Source of the DNA: Adiantum capillus-veneris
Lineage: Eukaryota; Streptophyta; Polypodiopsida; Polypodiales; Pteridaceae
Length of the DNA: 64,000 nucleotides
Reading direction: 5' to 3'
Assembly (NCBI GenBank): GCA_014529385.2
Contig: CM043952.1
Span: 60,840,119 to 60,904,118 of the forward strand
This document shows, one piece after another, positions 23,381 to 33,258 of this stretch. Made by a program: the position numbers and the translations under genes. Each line of letters opens with the position of its first letter. Position 1 is the stretch's first letter. Under the pieces are notes generated by a model, which saw only the letters and a list, made by a program, of their open reading frames with translations, did not search any database and was not told the origin of the DNA.

Positions 23381-24557
23381 TTAACTACATCTGCAGCAAA
23401 ACTGACATGCATGCATATGGACAGCAGGATTGTAAGTGCACTCTACACTAAAGGCCCATTCTAGATCAATATCAGCATCACAGTCTCCTTTCACAGAAGA
23501 CTTAACAATGGCTACATTTGTAGTGGAACCAGCATTTGCAGTGGAACCACCCTCTTTCTTCTTAGCCTCTTTGGCCTTCAACTTTGGACACTGCTTGATC
23601 AAGTGATCATTAGCTTTACAATAATGGCAATGCATCTTCTTTTTGCCCTTATCACCAGAATTTCCAGACGAATTGATGCCAGCAAAAGCATTAGGAACAT
23701 GTGATTTTTTGCTCGCAGAAGAACCATAAGAAGTGGTTGCATTGTTGTTACCACCCTTTCTTTGAGTAGCAATAAAAGCATATTCAACCGCACGCTCTGT
23801 CTAGTCCTGTTTTTTCTGGAAAGTGACTCTTGCAACAGCAATGTGCATAATGCATCAAACTTGACAACTTCAGGATTTCCTTGGGTCATAAGTCTCCAAG
23901 TACTAGCAAAAATCTGGTAAGAATCTGGTAAGGCATCAAGAACAGTCTACACAAGGGAATCGTCTAAAATGACTTCACTTGCAGAAATAAGTTGCTTATT
24001 CATATCCTTGACACCAGCAAGGAAAGTGTGCATATCATCTTCCTCATGCATAATCTTTGACTCCAGCTCTTTATACACATCAATGCTATTTTTGCCTCAT
24101 TGCGGCTTGCATAAAGACAAGCCAAAATATCCCAATCCTGTTTTGCAGATTTCGCTGAACGAATGTGAGGAGTAATGGTGTGCTTCATAGACAATGCAAT
24201 CAACGCGTGAGCCTGCTCATCCTTTACATCCAAACGAGCTTGTTCTACCGTAGGCAAAACAACTCTAACAGCAGGAATCCTTGCAACAAGACCTGCAACA
24301 TCCTCCACATCGCCCACATCCTCAGAACCAGGACGTACATCAATGCCCTATACAATTTTCCAGACGCTCTTTGACACAAGAACATGTTGCATCATGTAAT
24401 TCCACATATGGTAATTGTCCCCATCTAATCTTTCCTCAACAGCAAACATCTTGAACACATCTGTGTTGTTGTCGGCCATTGTGAATGCCTGCACCTGATG
24501 TGAAAACTGCCCGAAAAGAGGAGAAATGAAGCGAGAACAACACGTGCTATATAGCAC
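23381..24557 (-). pseudogene. gag: Copia gag (UBN2-type) with zinc knuckle
   Basis: Gag forms the cytoplasmic virus-like particle that packages element RNA. The start region has ERLDGDNYHMWNYMMQHVL and VWKIV, a hallmark of plant copia gag. A central frame covers residues of the UBN2 domain with AKQDWDILACLY, and further frames carry EEDDMHTFLAGVKDMNKQL and DALPDSYQIF. The C-terminal part has a zinc knuckle CHYCKANDHLIKQC (CX2CX4HX4C) near 23595-23635. A stop after VWKIV and at least two frameshifts inactivate it. Confidence 0.8.
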
Positions 24558-24816
24558 AAACTATAGAAGACTGTTGGGACATGTTATACAAATGACAAAA
24601 TTTTGCACAAAATGACAAAATAGCATGTGTAGTACTGCCTGTGGTATAAACAGAGGCCAAAATGAGCCCGAATCAGAAATCTGAGCAGATTGAGTTCTAC
24701 GAGCTCACCCGAATTTTTGTCGACCTGCGAGCTCTTGCCAAAGCTCACTGAAATCGGAGAAAGTGAGTAGGCGTGTGTTGGAGCTGCTGGCAACTAAGCC
24801 CGAGAGGATGCAACCT

Positions 24817-24828
24817 GCACTGATACCA
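24817..24828 (-). promoter_or_regulatory. Primer-binding site of the copia fragment
   Basis: The minus strand reads TGGTATCAGTGC two bases after the LTR end CCAACA. This matches the initiator-tRNA-Met primer site TGGTATCAGAGC with one mismatch. It fixes the element's orientation. Confidence 0.8.
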
Positions 24829-25309
24829 ATTGTTGGAATTAGGGTTAAAGAGAAACGCACACAACTAGATGTCATTTACATTGTTTCTTGTTTCTATAGT
24901 TAAATGCATTTTACATTGTTTCTTACTTTAACATTTCTTGTTTCTAGTCTTGAATAAAGTTATCCATTCCATGTATGATAAGTGTTGCAACATAAATTAT
25001 GCTTTAGTGACATTAAGCTCTTTGTAAGAGATTGTACTTCATCAGAGAGTCATGGGTACCCCCACACTGAGGGGGGGGGTTATCAAATATGTGGTGAGAT
25101 TGGCCTCGTGATTAAGTAAAGAATAGCATTAAAGAAAACAAAAGGGTGGGGGGGTGGGGGGGTGGCCGGTGCAAGGAAGTCCACGCACGAAGGCTAGGGA
25201 GATCGCAGTGGTGAGTGTCAACTCAAAAACTAAACCAGATTACAAATTAAATCCCTTAACCCTGGACAATGCTTATTGGTTATAATAAAAGATTAAAAAA
25301 ATGAACAAA

Positions 25310-25502
25310 GCTACAACATGTGCACGCGAATGAGATGGCTAGTCCATTTGTCACAAAACCTGGGTTGTGAGGTTGTGGGTCTAGAACCCGGTGGTAGGGG
25401 GCTGATTTTTTGCATTGTCCGCGTTTAGTTTTGTCTTGATTTTTGTGTTGTTCGGATTTAATCCGCTTCGTGCTGTTGCCTTGGACTTTTGGGCCATCGA
25501 TT
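25310..25502 (+). repeat. SINE-like stretch S2, copy c
   Basis: GAATGAGATGGCTAG, then GTTGTGGGTCTAGAACCC (B-box-like), GGGGGCTGATTTTTTGC and TGTTGTTCGGATTTAATCC, ending at GGGCCATCGA. It is joined directly to the hexamer array at about 25503. Confidence 0.5.
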
Positions 25503-25780
25503 GTACTGGTACTGCTACTGCTATACTGACTGCTATAGGGGTACGGGTATATTGGTATGCATACTAGTATACTAATACGGGTTCTGTTAATGTACTTAGA
25601 TTTTCATGTTTGTTGTACTAGTACTGGTACTCTACAGGTACTGGTATTGTTCTGGTACTAGTACCAGTATAGCAGTACCAATACTGGTACTGCCAGTACA
25701 TCTCGATACTAGTGCCAGTACAATACAATACCAGTACTAGTACAGTTCAATACCAGCACCCGTACAGTTCAATACCAGTT
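25500..25780 (+). repeat. GGTAYT hexamer-like array, copy 3
   Basis: Shorter version of the 19970-20750 array with the same strand switch near 25665 and the same following block ATTATGCATATTATC. Confidence 0.85.
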
Positions 25781-26170
25781 AATTATGCATATTATCCTTG
25801 AGCATCGTACATACTATAGAGTATATGTAATGTTATATAATATTTATCATTCATAGTTCGGTCGATTTTGGTTTTAGTCAGTTTGGTCTGTGTCCGTGCA
25901 TAATGTGAATCTCAAAGATTAGGTTTGAAGCATTACTACTTTGGGAACCCATCATCTACCTGCTCGAGCTAACACAAGTACCTCCTCTCTCTCTCTCTCT
26001 CACTATTGCCGTTCAAGCACCAAAAGCGCGTGTGCGGATGATGATGGAGCTCTATGCCCCCCCCCTCCTTTTGTTTCCGCGTTAAACAGTTCTTTGCGGA
26101 CTACCTTCTTGCGATTAGTGGCTTTCTTCAAGTTTTTCTTAGTAATGTTTTTGGCGATCATGTCAAATCT

Positions 26171-26330
26171 ATCTGATAATTCGTATGCTTTAATCCAAAA
26201 TTGCAAAAAAAAGAGGGGGATTAAAGCATACGGATCATCAGATAAATTTCATTAAATTTATCTGATGATTCGTATGCTTAAATCCAAAATTGTAAAAAAA
26301 GGGGGGATTAAAGCATATAGATTATCAGAT
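26171..26330. repeat. Tandem hairpins, copy 4
   Basis: First hairpin: 26171-26196 pairs with 26218-26243 with 2 mismatches in 26. Second hairpin: 26260-26285 pairs with 26305-26330. Loops are A-rich then G-rich. Period is about 90 bp. Confidence 0.85.
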
Positions 26331-26378
26331 AGATTTCATTAAACTTTGGGAGTAACTTCACAAAATTAACGAAAATTT

Positions 26379-26461
26379 GACAAAGCTCAACAAATCGATA
26401 AAAAGGAGGGAGCCCCCCCCCCCCCCCCCCCTCTTTTCTTGTCGATTTGATGAGCTTTGTC
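26379..26461. repeat. Palindrome with poly-C loop, copy 4
   Basis: The left arm at 26379-26404 and the right arm at 26434-26461 pair over about 26 bp with few mismatches. The loop contains 19 consecutive C at 26413-26431. Confidence 0.85.
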
Positions 26462-26579
26462 AACAGTATTGCAGGAAAAATGCTTTTGATCAAGGTTTTT
26501 GAAATAAAACCTATATTTGTTAATATAAATTTGTTCAATAACCACATCAAAAATGCAAAAAAAGGGGGTATTGCCATCA

Positions 26580-27178
26580 AAAGTTATTGAAAAATGTATT
26601 TCAAGTCTTACAAAGAGGACTTAAGAAAGCAATCTCCATGTATGAAATTCCTCGCAGTAAGAGACCTTACCCCATAGCAGATAATATACGCTACTTTAAT
26701 TTTGAAAAATGGTGCCAAACAGTTCAGAGCAAGTGGTAGATCATGTTTCAGATCAAAATGCACACCACTGGTTCATTGTATCTAACAAGAGATCCAAGCA
26801 GTACACATGAATTAACAGTAAACTGGTTCGTCAACAAAATCCATGACGCGTTCACAATGAGGGTATGTCCACTTGGTATGAGCACAACAGATGTAATAGA
26901 CAACATCGGAATGTCACGAGTGCGCCTGTCTAGGACTGCAAAGGAGACTAACTTTTCATTCCGACCATGGAAAAGCTCCGACTCAAAAAATATTAATCCT
27001 ACCGTGGTCGGGAAAATTGCCTTTCAGAATGAAAGCAAAAGGAGTCTTATCAAAGAACTAGAGAGGTGGACTGAGAAGAATCATGCTAATCGAGCTATTG
27101 GCATCAGAGTCTTTATAAAGGAAGGTGATCATGACACAAAAACTAATTTGACATTTTTTATGATGATGTGGGATGGGT
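26580..27178 (+). pseudogene. ORF-B of the 5.3-kb unit, copy 4 (C-terminally truncated)
   Basis: One plus-strand frame is nearly open: VFQVLQRGLKKAISMYEIPR from about 26595, FNFEKWCQTVQSKW, a stop, then an uninterrupted run at 26743-27228. That run includes NWFVNKIHDAFTMRVCPLGM, VIDNIGMSRVRLSR and KRSLIKELERWTEKN. The frame crosses the unit boundary at 27178 into unrelated sequence, so the last 16 residues are not part of the family. This is the longest intact stretch of ORF-B in the window. Confidence 0.6.
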
Positions 27179-27179
27179 G

Positions 27180-27963
27180 TCTTACCTCGCTCCTATCTTA
27201 TTGCAGAAATAGCGAGAACCACGAATAAATTGTCAATCCATGGGACGAAGCTGACTCGACTAGTGCATAGAGGCTACAAAAGGTTTTCAATCTCTTGGAA
27301 AACAACAAACAACTCGCATCTAACTCAAGCTATACTCAAGTGACTGAAACCACCAAAAGTCAATCGCTCATTGGCAAACAAATCACATCCGGTTACAGCA
27401 TCAAATGACATCCAAACGTAACAAAATTTCTAAGACATTTTTATCAGACCTAAACACACATGCTTATGGTCTCAAATCCCACTTTAGGTCAAGTGCAAAA
27501 ATCGCGATTATTAACAGCAGTGGATTTTTGACTTAGTCGTTTTCGATCCAGAATGCATCTAAATGCTTAGCAATGATGTCGTAATACCCCGCCTATACTT
27601 AGTTTTTGATTTTGAAGTGTAAATTCCTATTTATGATGAAATTAATCCGCGGGTCGACGACGCTAAAAGCTATGAAATACCGTAAAATGCTTATGTCAAT
27701 GCATAGAGCTCTTACTTGCGGTTGCAACACAACAGACGCGACTGCAATGTGACAACCGGGGAGGGAGTAGGAAGCACCAGAAGGAGATAAATGAGCGTCC
27801 TTAGCTCACGCTGTGTATTTCATTATCCAAAACTTAATAATAACTTACAAAAATTGGCTTTTATACCTTAGCCAAGGTTTTTGGTGGTCAAAACTAATAA
27901 TCTGGGAGCTCTAATTAAAGATAGGTTGATACAATTTGGAAGCTTGTAGCCCCAGCTTGTCAA
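27180..27963 (-). other. Non-coding stretch with a TATA-like box
   Basis: No gene seen. On the minus strand GGTATAAAAGCC at about 27866-27877 looks like a plant TATA box, and an ATCGCGATTATTAACAGCAG motif lies near 27501. It adjoins the 3' end of the coiled-coil locus, so it could be an LTR or a promoter of another element. Confidence 0.35.
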
Positions 27964-28855
27964 TTACAACTTATCCAGATAATAAGAGTTACAATATTCC
28001 TGATTCATCAAAATAATAAATGTTTTTACAAAGAGAGCTCCATAAAATGGTATCCGGGTTAGCTTGCTGCTAACATTTTTCCCCTCCTTGCCTGTGTCGT
28101 CCCTTGACACAGCTTTATGGGCTGAAATAATCTTCAGTTTGACGGCTGGCGAGGCGCTCTTTAAGTGCATGTAAAGCTTTTTCATATATGATCTTTCTTT
28201 GTTTGTCTGGAACCTACAAAAATTGCATAGTGACTCTGTGCTTAAGCTCGATGGCTGAGTAGCCTATGAATCTGGAAGTTGGGTTGCTAATCACTGGCCC
28301 AAAAATCTTTGTTTGACAAGTGAAAAACCCTGTATAGAACGCTTTCTCAAATGCCAACATATTATGAGATGGCCAGAACATGCAGGGGACGTAGAAGCCA
28401 TAAAGGACTTCTTCGGAAGGTTGGCCGCTTAGGTCGTAGCATAGACCCTTATTGCCCTCGAGAAACAATATCCACGGTGCTCCTGCTTTCTCTTGCTTGT
28501 GAAAGTCTTCAATGCATGTGAGCAGCATTCGGAAAATTTTGTAGAGCATAGCACATGAGAGATTAGGGAGACTTTTGAAGAATGCCATGGCGCCCGTTAG
28601 GGTTTTCACCATTTATTCCTCTGTTGGCGTTCCCTTTTCTGGAGCTAGCAATCTCGGATAATTCAGCCATGTAGGCCGCTTCTTTGTCATTGCCTCATGG
28701 GCTTGCCACGTCCTTACTCTTGGTACATGACAAAAAGTTGGGTCTTTCTGAAGTGCTGCAGGTGTTCTTGTGAACAGAATCAAGTATCTGGGATTCTTGT
28801 TCAACCAGCTCTTTCTCCACTTGGGGTGGACTTCATCTGTGCCTTTTGCTTGCAT
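27964..28855 (-). pseudogene. C-terminal region of an unknown gene-like locus
   Basis: One minus-strand frame runs from 28855 to 28214 with a single TAA at about 28613. It contains RTPAALQKDPTFCHVPRVRT, LPNLSCAMLYKIFRMLL, FYVPCMFWPSHNMLAFEKAF and PTSRFIGYSAIELKHR. A further open stretch reaches 27964. It lies on the same strand as the coiled-coil segments at 29013-30868 and is probably the same locus. I do not recognise a family. Confidence 0.45.
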
Positions 28856-29012
28856 GTCTTTATATAGTCGTTCCTTAAAGTAGCTCTACCTTGATCAAGG
28901 GATATGGCAGTGATTGTTGATGCCATTGTCCATTGATTTGGTTGGGAGTGAGTTGAGTAGCATTGATTGAATGAAGAACTCTCAACTCCCAATCCATCGC
29001 TGCTTTTCATTG

Positions 29013-30047
29013 CTAATCCGTTTCCTGAGCGACTTGCTCCTTGAGTGCATTTTCTTTAGCTTTTGATAGTTGGACCATTGGCACTTGATTGATATCCATG
29101 ATTGGTACCTGAAAGTCTTCTTCTCCTCCTGGCCTTTCTGCCGGCTGTGTTTCCATCTCAACGAAAGATACCAAGGGAATTTCAATGTGGGGTTGTTCTG
29201 AAGTACCTGCTTCCTCTTTCCTCTCTTGTTGTCCGTCTCGCAGTAGCTGATTAACTCTCTTGAGCTCTGCTATCTCCTTGAGCAGCTCTTCTTCTCTTTG
29301 TACCCACATTAATGCGAGGTCTCTACGTTGTGACTGCTCTAGCTTTAGCTTTAGCTCGAGATCTTTATTCTTCTTTTCCAGTGCTTTATACACTTAGTCC
29401 GTACCTTTGATCGAGGCAATTGCGAGATTTTCTCTTATCTGTTGCAAGAAAGTTGCCTGATCATTGATCCTTTGCTCTGAATATTGTAATGAAGCATTTG
29501 CCACGTCAAGCTGCACTTGGATCTTTTGAACTGACAAAGTTGTCGTTAAGAGTTCGTTGGTAACACCTAGCTCTTCCATTTCCTTTTGTTGCTTTTCTCT
29601 AGTCAATTGATATTGTTCAGCTTCAGCTTTCAACTCTTGGATTTGTCTCTGTAGATTGGTGATGACAGTCATCATGTTCTCTAGTTCTCCTTCTTGCAAA
29701 GCATCTATCACCAGATCTAACTCTCTAGCCTTAGCACTGTGACTAAGTGCTGCTGATCACATTTTCTCTATCATTTCGTGCATCTGCTTGGCATATTCGT
29801 TTACTTGGAGAATTACTTCATCGTTTTTCTGCCGGTCTTCTTGTTCTGTGAGCTGTCTAGATGTTTCAGCAGTCTCTTGTGGCTCCTTGGGTGGGGATGT
29901 GGTTGTTTCGGCTGCTTTGTCTCCTTGAGGCTTTGTGGATGCCTCGGCTGTTTCTTGTTGGGTGGTGGTAGACGGGGTGGCCCTTAGGTTGCTCAAAACT
30001 GGCAGTCTCTTGTGGTTCTTGGAGATGGCTGTGCTGACACTATCCAT
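29013..30047 (-). pseudogene. Coiled-coil region of the unknown locus
   Basis: A single minus-strand frame of about 345 codons with two stops (about 29757 and 29394). It begins with a Thr/Pro/Glu-rich segment, then long heptad-like helices such as LQRQIQELKAEAEQYQLTRE and ALEKKNKDLELKLKLEQSQ, then an acidic tail. It predicts an extended homo-oligomerising rod. Such rods occur in gag-like structural proteins and in host cytoskeletal proteins, so the role is undetermined. Confidence 0.5.
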
Positions 30048-30223
30048 GTGTTTTGATCTGGGACAGGTAGAAAATTGTCGGCCATGCCGATAGCATGGAA
30101 TGCTTTTCTTGTGAGTACCTTAGGTGCTCCCAGATAGGTTATCTTGCCCTCGTTCTTGGTACCCTTCAGCGTGGATAGCACATATTGTGTGTGATCAATG
30201 GGTTGCATGGTTGTCAACTTCAA
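29993..30223 (-). pseudogene. Short conserved-looking segment in another frame of the unknown locus
   Basis: Contains TTPNHAVATTFTEALKLTTM upstream and then GKITYLGAPKVLTRKAFHAI and ADNFLPVPDQNTW. It bridges the segments at 30285-30868 and 29013-30047 but in a different frame, implying two frameshifts or splicing. Confidence 0.4.
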
Positions 30224-30284
30224 CGCTTCTGTGAAGGTAGTTGCAACGGCATGATTGGGTGTTGTGTACCTTGCGGTCTCTTAG

Positions 30285-30868
30285 CTAGAAAGTGGAAGTG
30301 TTGGTGATATAACCGTGCTGGTTCTCCAGTTGCTTTTGGATGAGATCAACAAAGGTAGCCGCAGCGGTCTCCTTGGTGAAGGTACCTGCTGTCTTTCTGT
30401 CTCTAGCCCTCATTGTCATCCCTTCTATCAGCAACTTGAGAGCCTCTACCACAATCTCTTTCATTATCACCACTTCTACCTTCTGCCCTTGTTGGTCAGT
30501 AATCTGGGTTGTTCCATCTTCTTTTATTCTAGACAAAAGCTCATAGGCTTTTTGAAAATCTACACCACATGGCTCTTGGTTGTAGAATTCTCTGAGTCCA
30601 AGCCTTTTGTTAGCTTCTTTCATTTCGGGCTTTGCCGCGACATCATAGACCTCTTTTGGCAATAGATGTAGTTCTACCTGATGTCCTTCTTCACTTTTAA
30701 ATCTGTCTGTAAAAACTGTGGTGTTGTTTTCTTCAAGATGTTCCTTGGATAGATATGTTGATTTGGCCGTCTTTACTGAACTGGGGTCCACTTGGCAGGG
30801 TGGCAGCTCTTGCAGCTTTTCTTTTTGAGTGACCCTCTTCTTGGCCTTCTCTGCAGCTTGCACTGCTC
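30285..30868 (-). pseudogene. N-terminal exon-like segment of the unknown locus
   Basis: Opens after a splice-acceptor-like TTCACTTAACAG ending at 30869 and runs about 194 codons to a stop at 30285. It contains AVQAAEKAKKRVTQKEKLQE, LLPKEVYDVAAKPEMKEANK, LGLREFYNQEPCGVDFQKAY and VEVVIMKEIVVEALKLLIEG. It joins in phase to a donor at 32447 (next entry). The frame is also open further upstream to 31175, but that part looks intronic. The family is unknown. Confidence 0.45.
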
Positions 30869-31055
30869 CTGTTAAGTGAATGAGAGTGCCAAAGTTAAAA
30901 AATTTGGCAGATTTTGCTCTAAAATGTCCTTCAGTCTGAATTGCCGACAAATTGAGTCCAATTTGCTTCAAATCAATTTTTGAACATGCATAGATGCATA
31001 AAAACATGTAAAGATCAAAATCATAAAGTCCAGGTAAAAATTTGCAACAAAAGTC

Positions 31056-31649
31056 AATAATCGTGATTAATAACAGCTGATGAATTTTTTCAATATCTTG
31101 CAATTTTGGCATCATGGGCTTGAAATATATATCAATTAGATACCCTGAGTGAAGTGTGGGCTCATTTGAGTGCACAGGGTGAGAATGGTGCCAAATTTAG
31201 GCTTTCCGTCTCTGAAACAGTAGATATAAGGAAATTTTGAGATGTTAAGCTCCAAAGTTTTTCAAACTTGGTCAGTGGGCTTGGGACATCATATGCTTTG
31301 GTCCCATGAAGTCAAAGTTGCATTTTCTCCCCATCTTGGCAAAAAAGTAAATAATTGCGATTATTAACTTTTTCATCAAAATGAACATATTTTGGTACAA
31401 ATTGGTTCTAGTCATGATGTTAACCCTGTGTATGTGACATGAGGTGATTTGGATCAAAAAATGTGACTGATAACTCAGAAATTGGTTTGAAAGGACTTCT
31501 TTGTATTTTTTGACAATTTTCCAAGTTATCATTAATCAATTTGGCTCATACTTGAAATGTGGCATGTAATAGGTGTGCACAAGTGATAGGTGAGGTGATG
31601 ATACCATTTTCAAGCCAAAAATTTTCCAAAGTAAATAATCGCGATTATT
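31056..31649. repeat. Three copies of an AATAATCGCGATTATT palindrome
   Basis: Perfect 16-bp palindrome at 31634-31649, with near copies at 31350-31365 and 31056-31070, spaced about 290 bp. Each is preceded by AAAGT(A/C)AA-like sequence. A partial copy is near 27501. Confidence 0.75.
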
Positions 31650-32446
31650 TATAGCAGTCAACTTGTTTTTTGCAAAACTTGAAAATTTTAACCTAAACAT
31701 ATTCTATACACCTAAAACAAGTCCTAAATTGAATTTGGTAAAGTTTTGTCTTGCCGGCATCACTTTGTGCTTTGTCGACTCTGAAATCACCGATTTTTGT
31801 GACTACATGGCCTGTGGAGTAGGTTAGTCACTTTTGAAGCTATGGTCTTGTCCGCTACATAATCCTAAAGCAACTCATCCTTGGCCCATTTGGAGTCAGT
31901 TTGACTTGTATGTCAAATTTGACGCTTTGTAGCCTTCGAGTGGTTTTCTGCTTTTCGAGGGCTTGCCTTGATTGATTTTATGAAACCAACCATATACATT
32001 GTGTATAGACACAGTCTATAAGATGTCTGTGGAGTCAGAATCCAATTTTGGCATCTGTCAAAAACCTAGCTTTTCTACCTGGGACCCCCCTCGACCCCTG
32101 TTGAATAATCAACTGTTGATATAGAAGTGTTCTATCATCTAGAGGCATGCTACAGTTCAAGTCTCGTCTGATTTGGTTGAGCTGACATGCCCCTATGGTC
32201 ATTTTTTTATCGTAGTTCTTCGTGCACTGCTCGGATTCTAGGGTTTTTTCCTGGGGTTTAGACTAGCTACCAGCCGTACAGAATGGATCATTGATAAGTA
32301 TAGAACTTACCCCTCCTGTCTCGTGTGAGACAGCGTTGTAAACAGGCGACTGTGGACTCCAAAAAATGCCCGCGAATAAGGTTGAAAAGCTCTCTCTCCA
32401 AAGGCGACAAGTGAAAATGAGGTGATTTTACACTACCTTGGGTATC

Positions 32447-32495
32447 TATACTCGGACTCCCCGAACCATTTTTCCCCAAATTCCCCTGTTAGTTT
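32447..32495 (-). pseudogene. Candidate upstream exon of the unknown locus
   Basis: A minus-strand segment reads GNLGKNGSGSPSIDTQ and ends CCAAG before GTAGTG at 32446-32441, a good donor. Splicing to 30868 would give a 1,578-bp intron and keep phase (G|GA). The left end of this exon is uncertain; AACTAACAG near 32496 could be an acceptor. Confidence 0.3.
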
Positions 32496-32499
32496 TACT

Positions 32500-32750
32500 A
32501 AGCCGTAAAATCTATGATAGACTCAAAAATTTTCCCAATTGAATTCCTGTAGCTCATTCTGCAAGAATTCTACAAAAGTAGGCATGGCCGCCTAATTTAG
32601 GCTTCCCGATTCCATCTGTCGATTTGATTGAATTTTTTTGTGCGTGTCCGTCTTGTCCATCTGATCATCAACGTATCTTTAGTTTTTTCATCTGAGCCCA
32701 TTTGCTATTTATTATTAATTTTTGACATGTTTATTAAAAAATCAAAAAAA
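32500..32750. other. Gene-free AT-rich stretch
   Basis: No open frame or repeat recognised between the candidate exon and the tandem repeat at 32752. Confidence 0.4.
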
Positions 32751-32751
32751 T

Positions 32752-33258
32752 AACAAAATGCACTAAAAACGCAAAGTAAAATTCCAATAATTAAGAAAAT
32801 CCATTGAAAAGATAGCTTCATTATTTTTTGTTGGATTTCTCCATTTTTAAGTCCCATTATCAAGAGAAATGATGAAAATTAACCAAAAACACTATTTTTT
32901 TATGATTTTACAATAGTATAAACACTATTCACACTCAATAAGGAGATGTTATTAGTTAAAATTTATAAGGGTATTATTAGGTAATTTTACAAAAAAAAAA
33001 CAAAATGCACTAAAAAAGGAAAATGAAATTCCAAAATTAAGAAAATCTATTGAAAAGCACAGCTTTATTGTTTTTTGTTGGATTTCTCTATTTTTAAGTT
33101 CCAATATCAAGAAAATTGATGAAAATTAACCAAAAAAGACTATTTTTAGATGATTTTTTGATAGTATATACACTATTCACACTCATCGAGGAGATGTTAT
33201 CAGTTAAATTCCCCTGTGGAGGATGATTTATAAGGGTATTATTAGGTAATTTTGCAAA
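32752..33258 (+). repeat. Tandem duplication of about 248 bp
   Basis: Two AT-rich units starting ACAAAATGCACTAAAAA at about 32753 and 33000 and ending TAAGGGTATTATTAGGTAAT. They differ by substitutions and a short insertion (CCCCTGTGGAGGATG) in the second. Confidence 0.9.

Larger units (their letters stand above)
23070..24862 (-). mobile_element. Ty1/copia fragment: LTR end, primer site and gag
   Basis: Minus-strand element. About 30 bp of LTR (TGTTGGAATTAGGG on the plus strand from 24831) adjoin a primer site at 24817-24828 and then leader and gag. The LTR is cut off at about 24862, where the 5.3-kb unit resumes. Protease, integrase and reverse transcriptase are absent. Sequence at 23250-23320 resembles the outer end of the G2 LTR, so this may be a mosaic. 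Confidence 0.7.
20905..25960 (+). repeat. 5.3-kb repeat unit, copy 3, interrupted by a copia fragment
   Basis: Starts with TACCTGCTTGAGCTAACACA and a 76-bp CT run, then hairpins, ORF-B and ORF-C. The palindrome is deleted at about 21377. The link region is replaced by a copia fragment (23070-24862). The AT block, SINE-like stretch and a short hexamer array then resume. The spacer seen in copy 2 is missing. Confidence 0.8.
25957..27178 (+). repeat. 5.3-kb repeat unit, copy 4 (partial)
   Basis: Starts with TACCTGCTCGAGCTAACACA and a short CT run, then hairpins, palindrome and ORF-B. Homology stops abruptly at about 27178, in the middle of the ORF-B region (ATGATG). Confidence 0.85.

Noticed and set aside
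10840-27178. The repeat unit as a known endogenous virus or a geminivirus/caulimovirus relative
   Set aside because: No replication-initiator, reverse transcriptase, coat zinc-finger or movement-protein motif could be identified, so no viral label is assigned.
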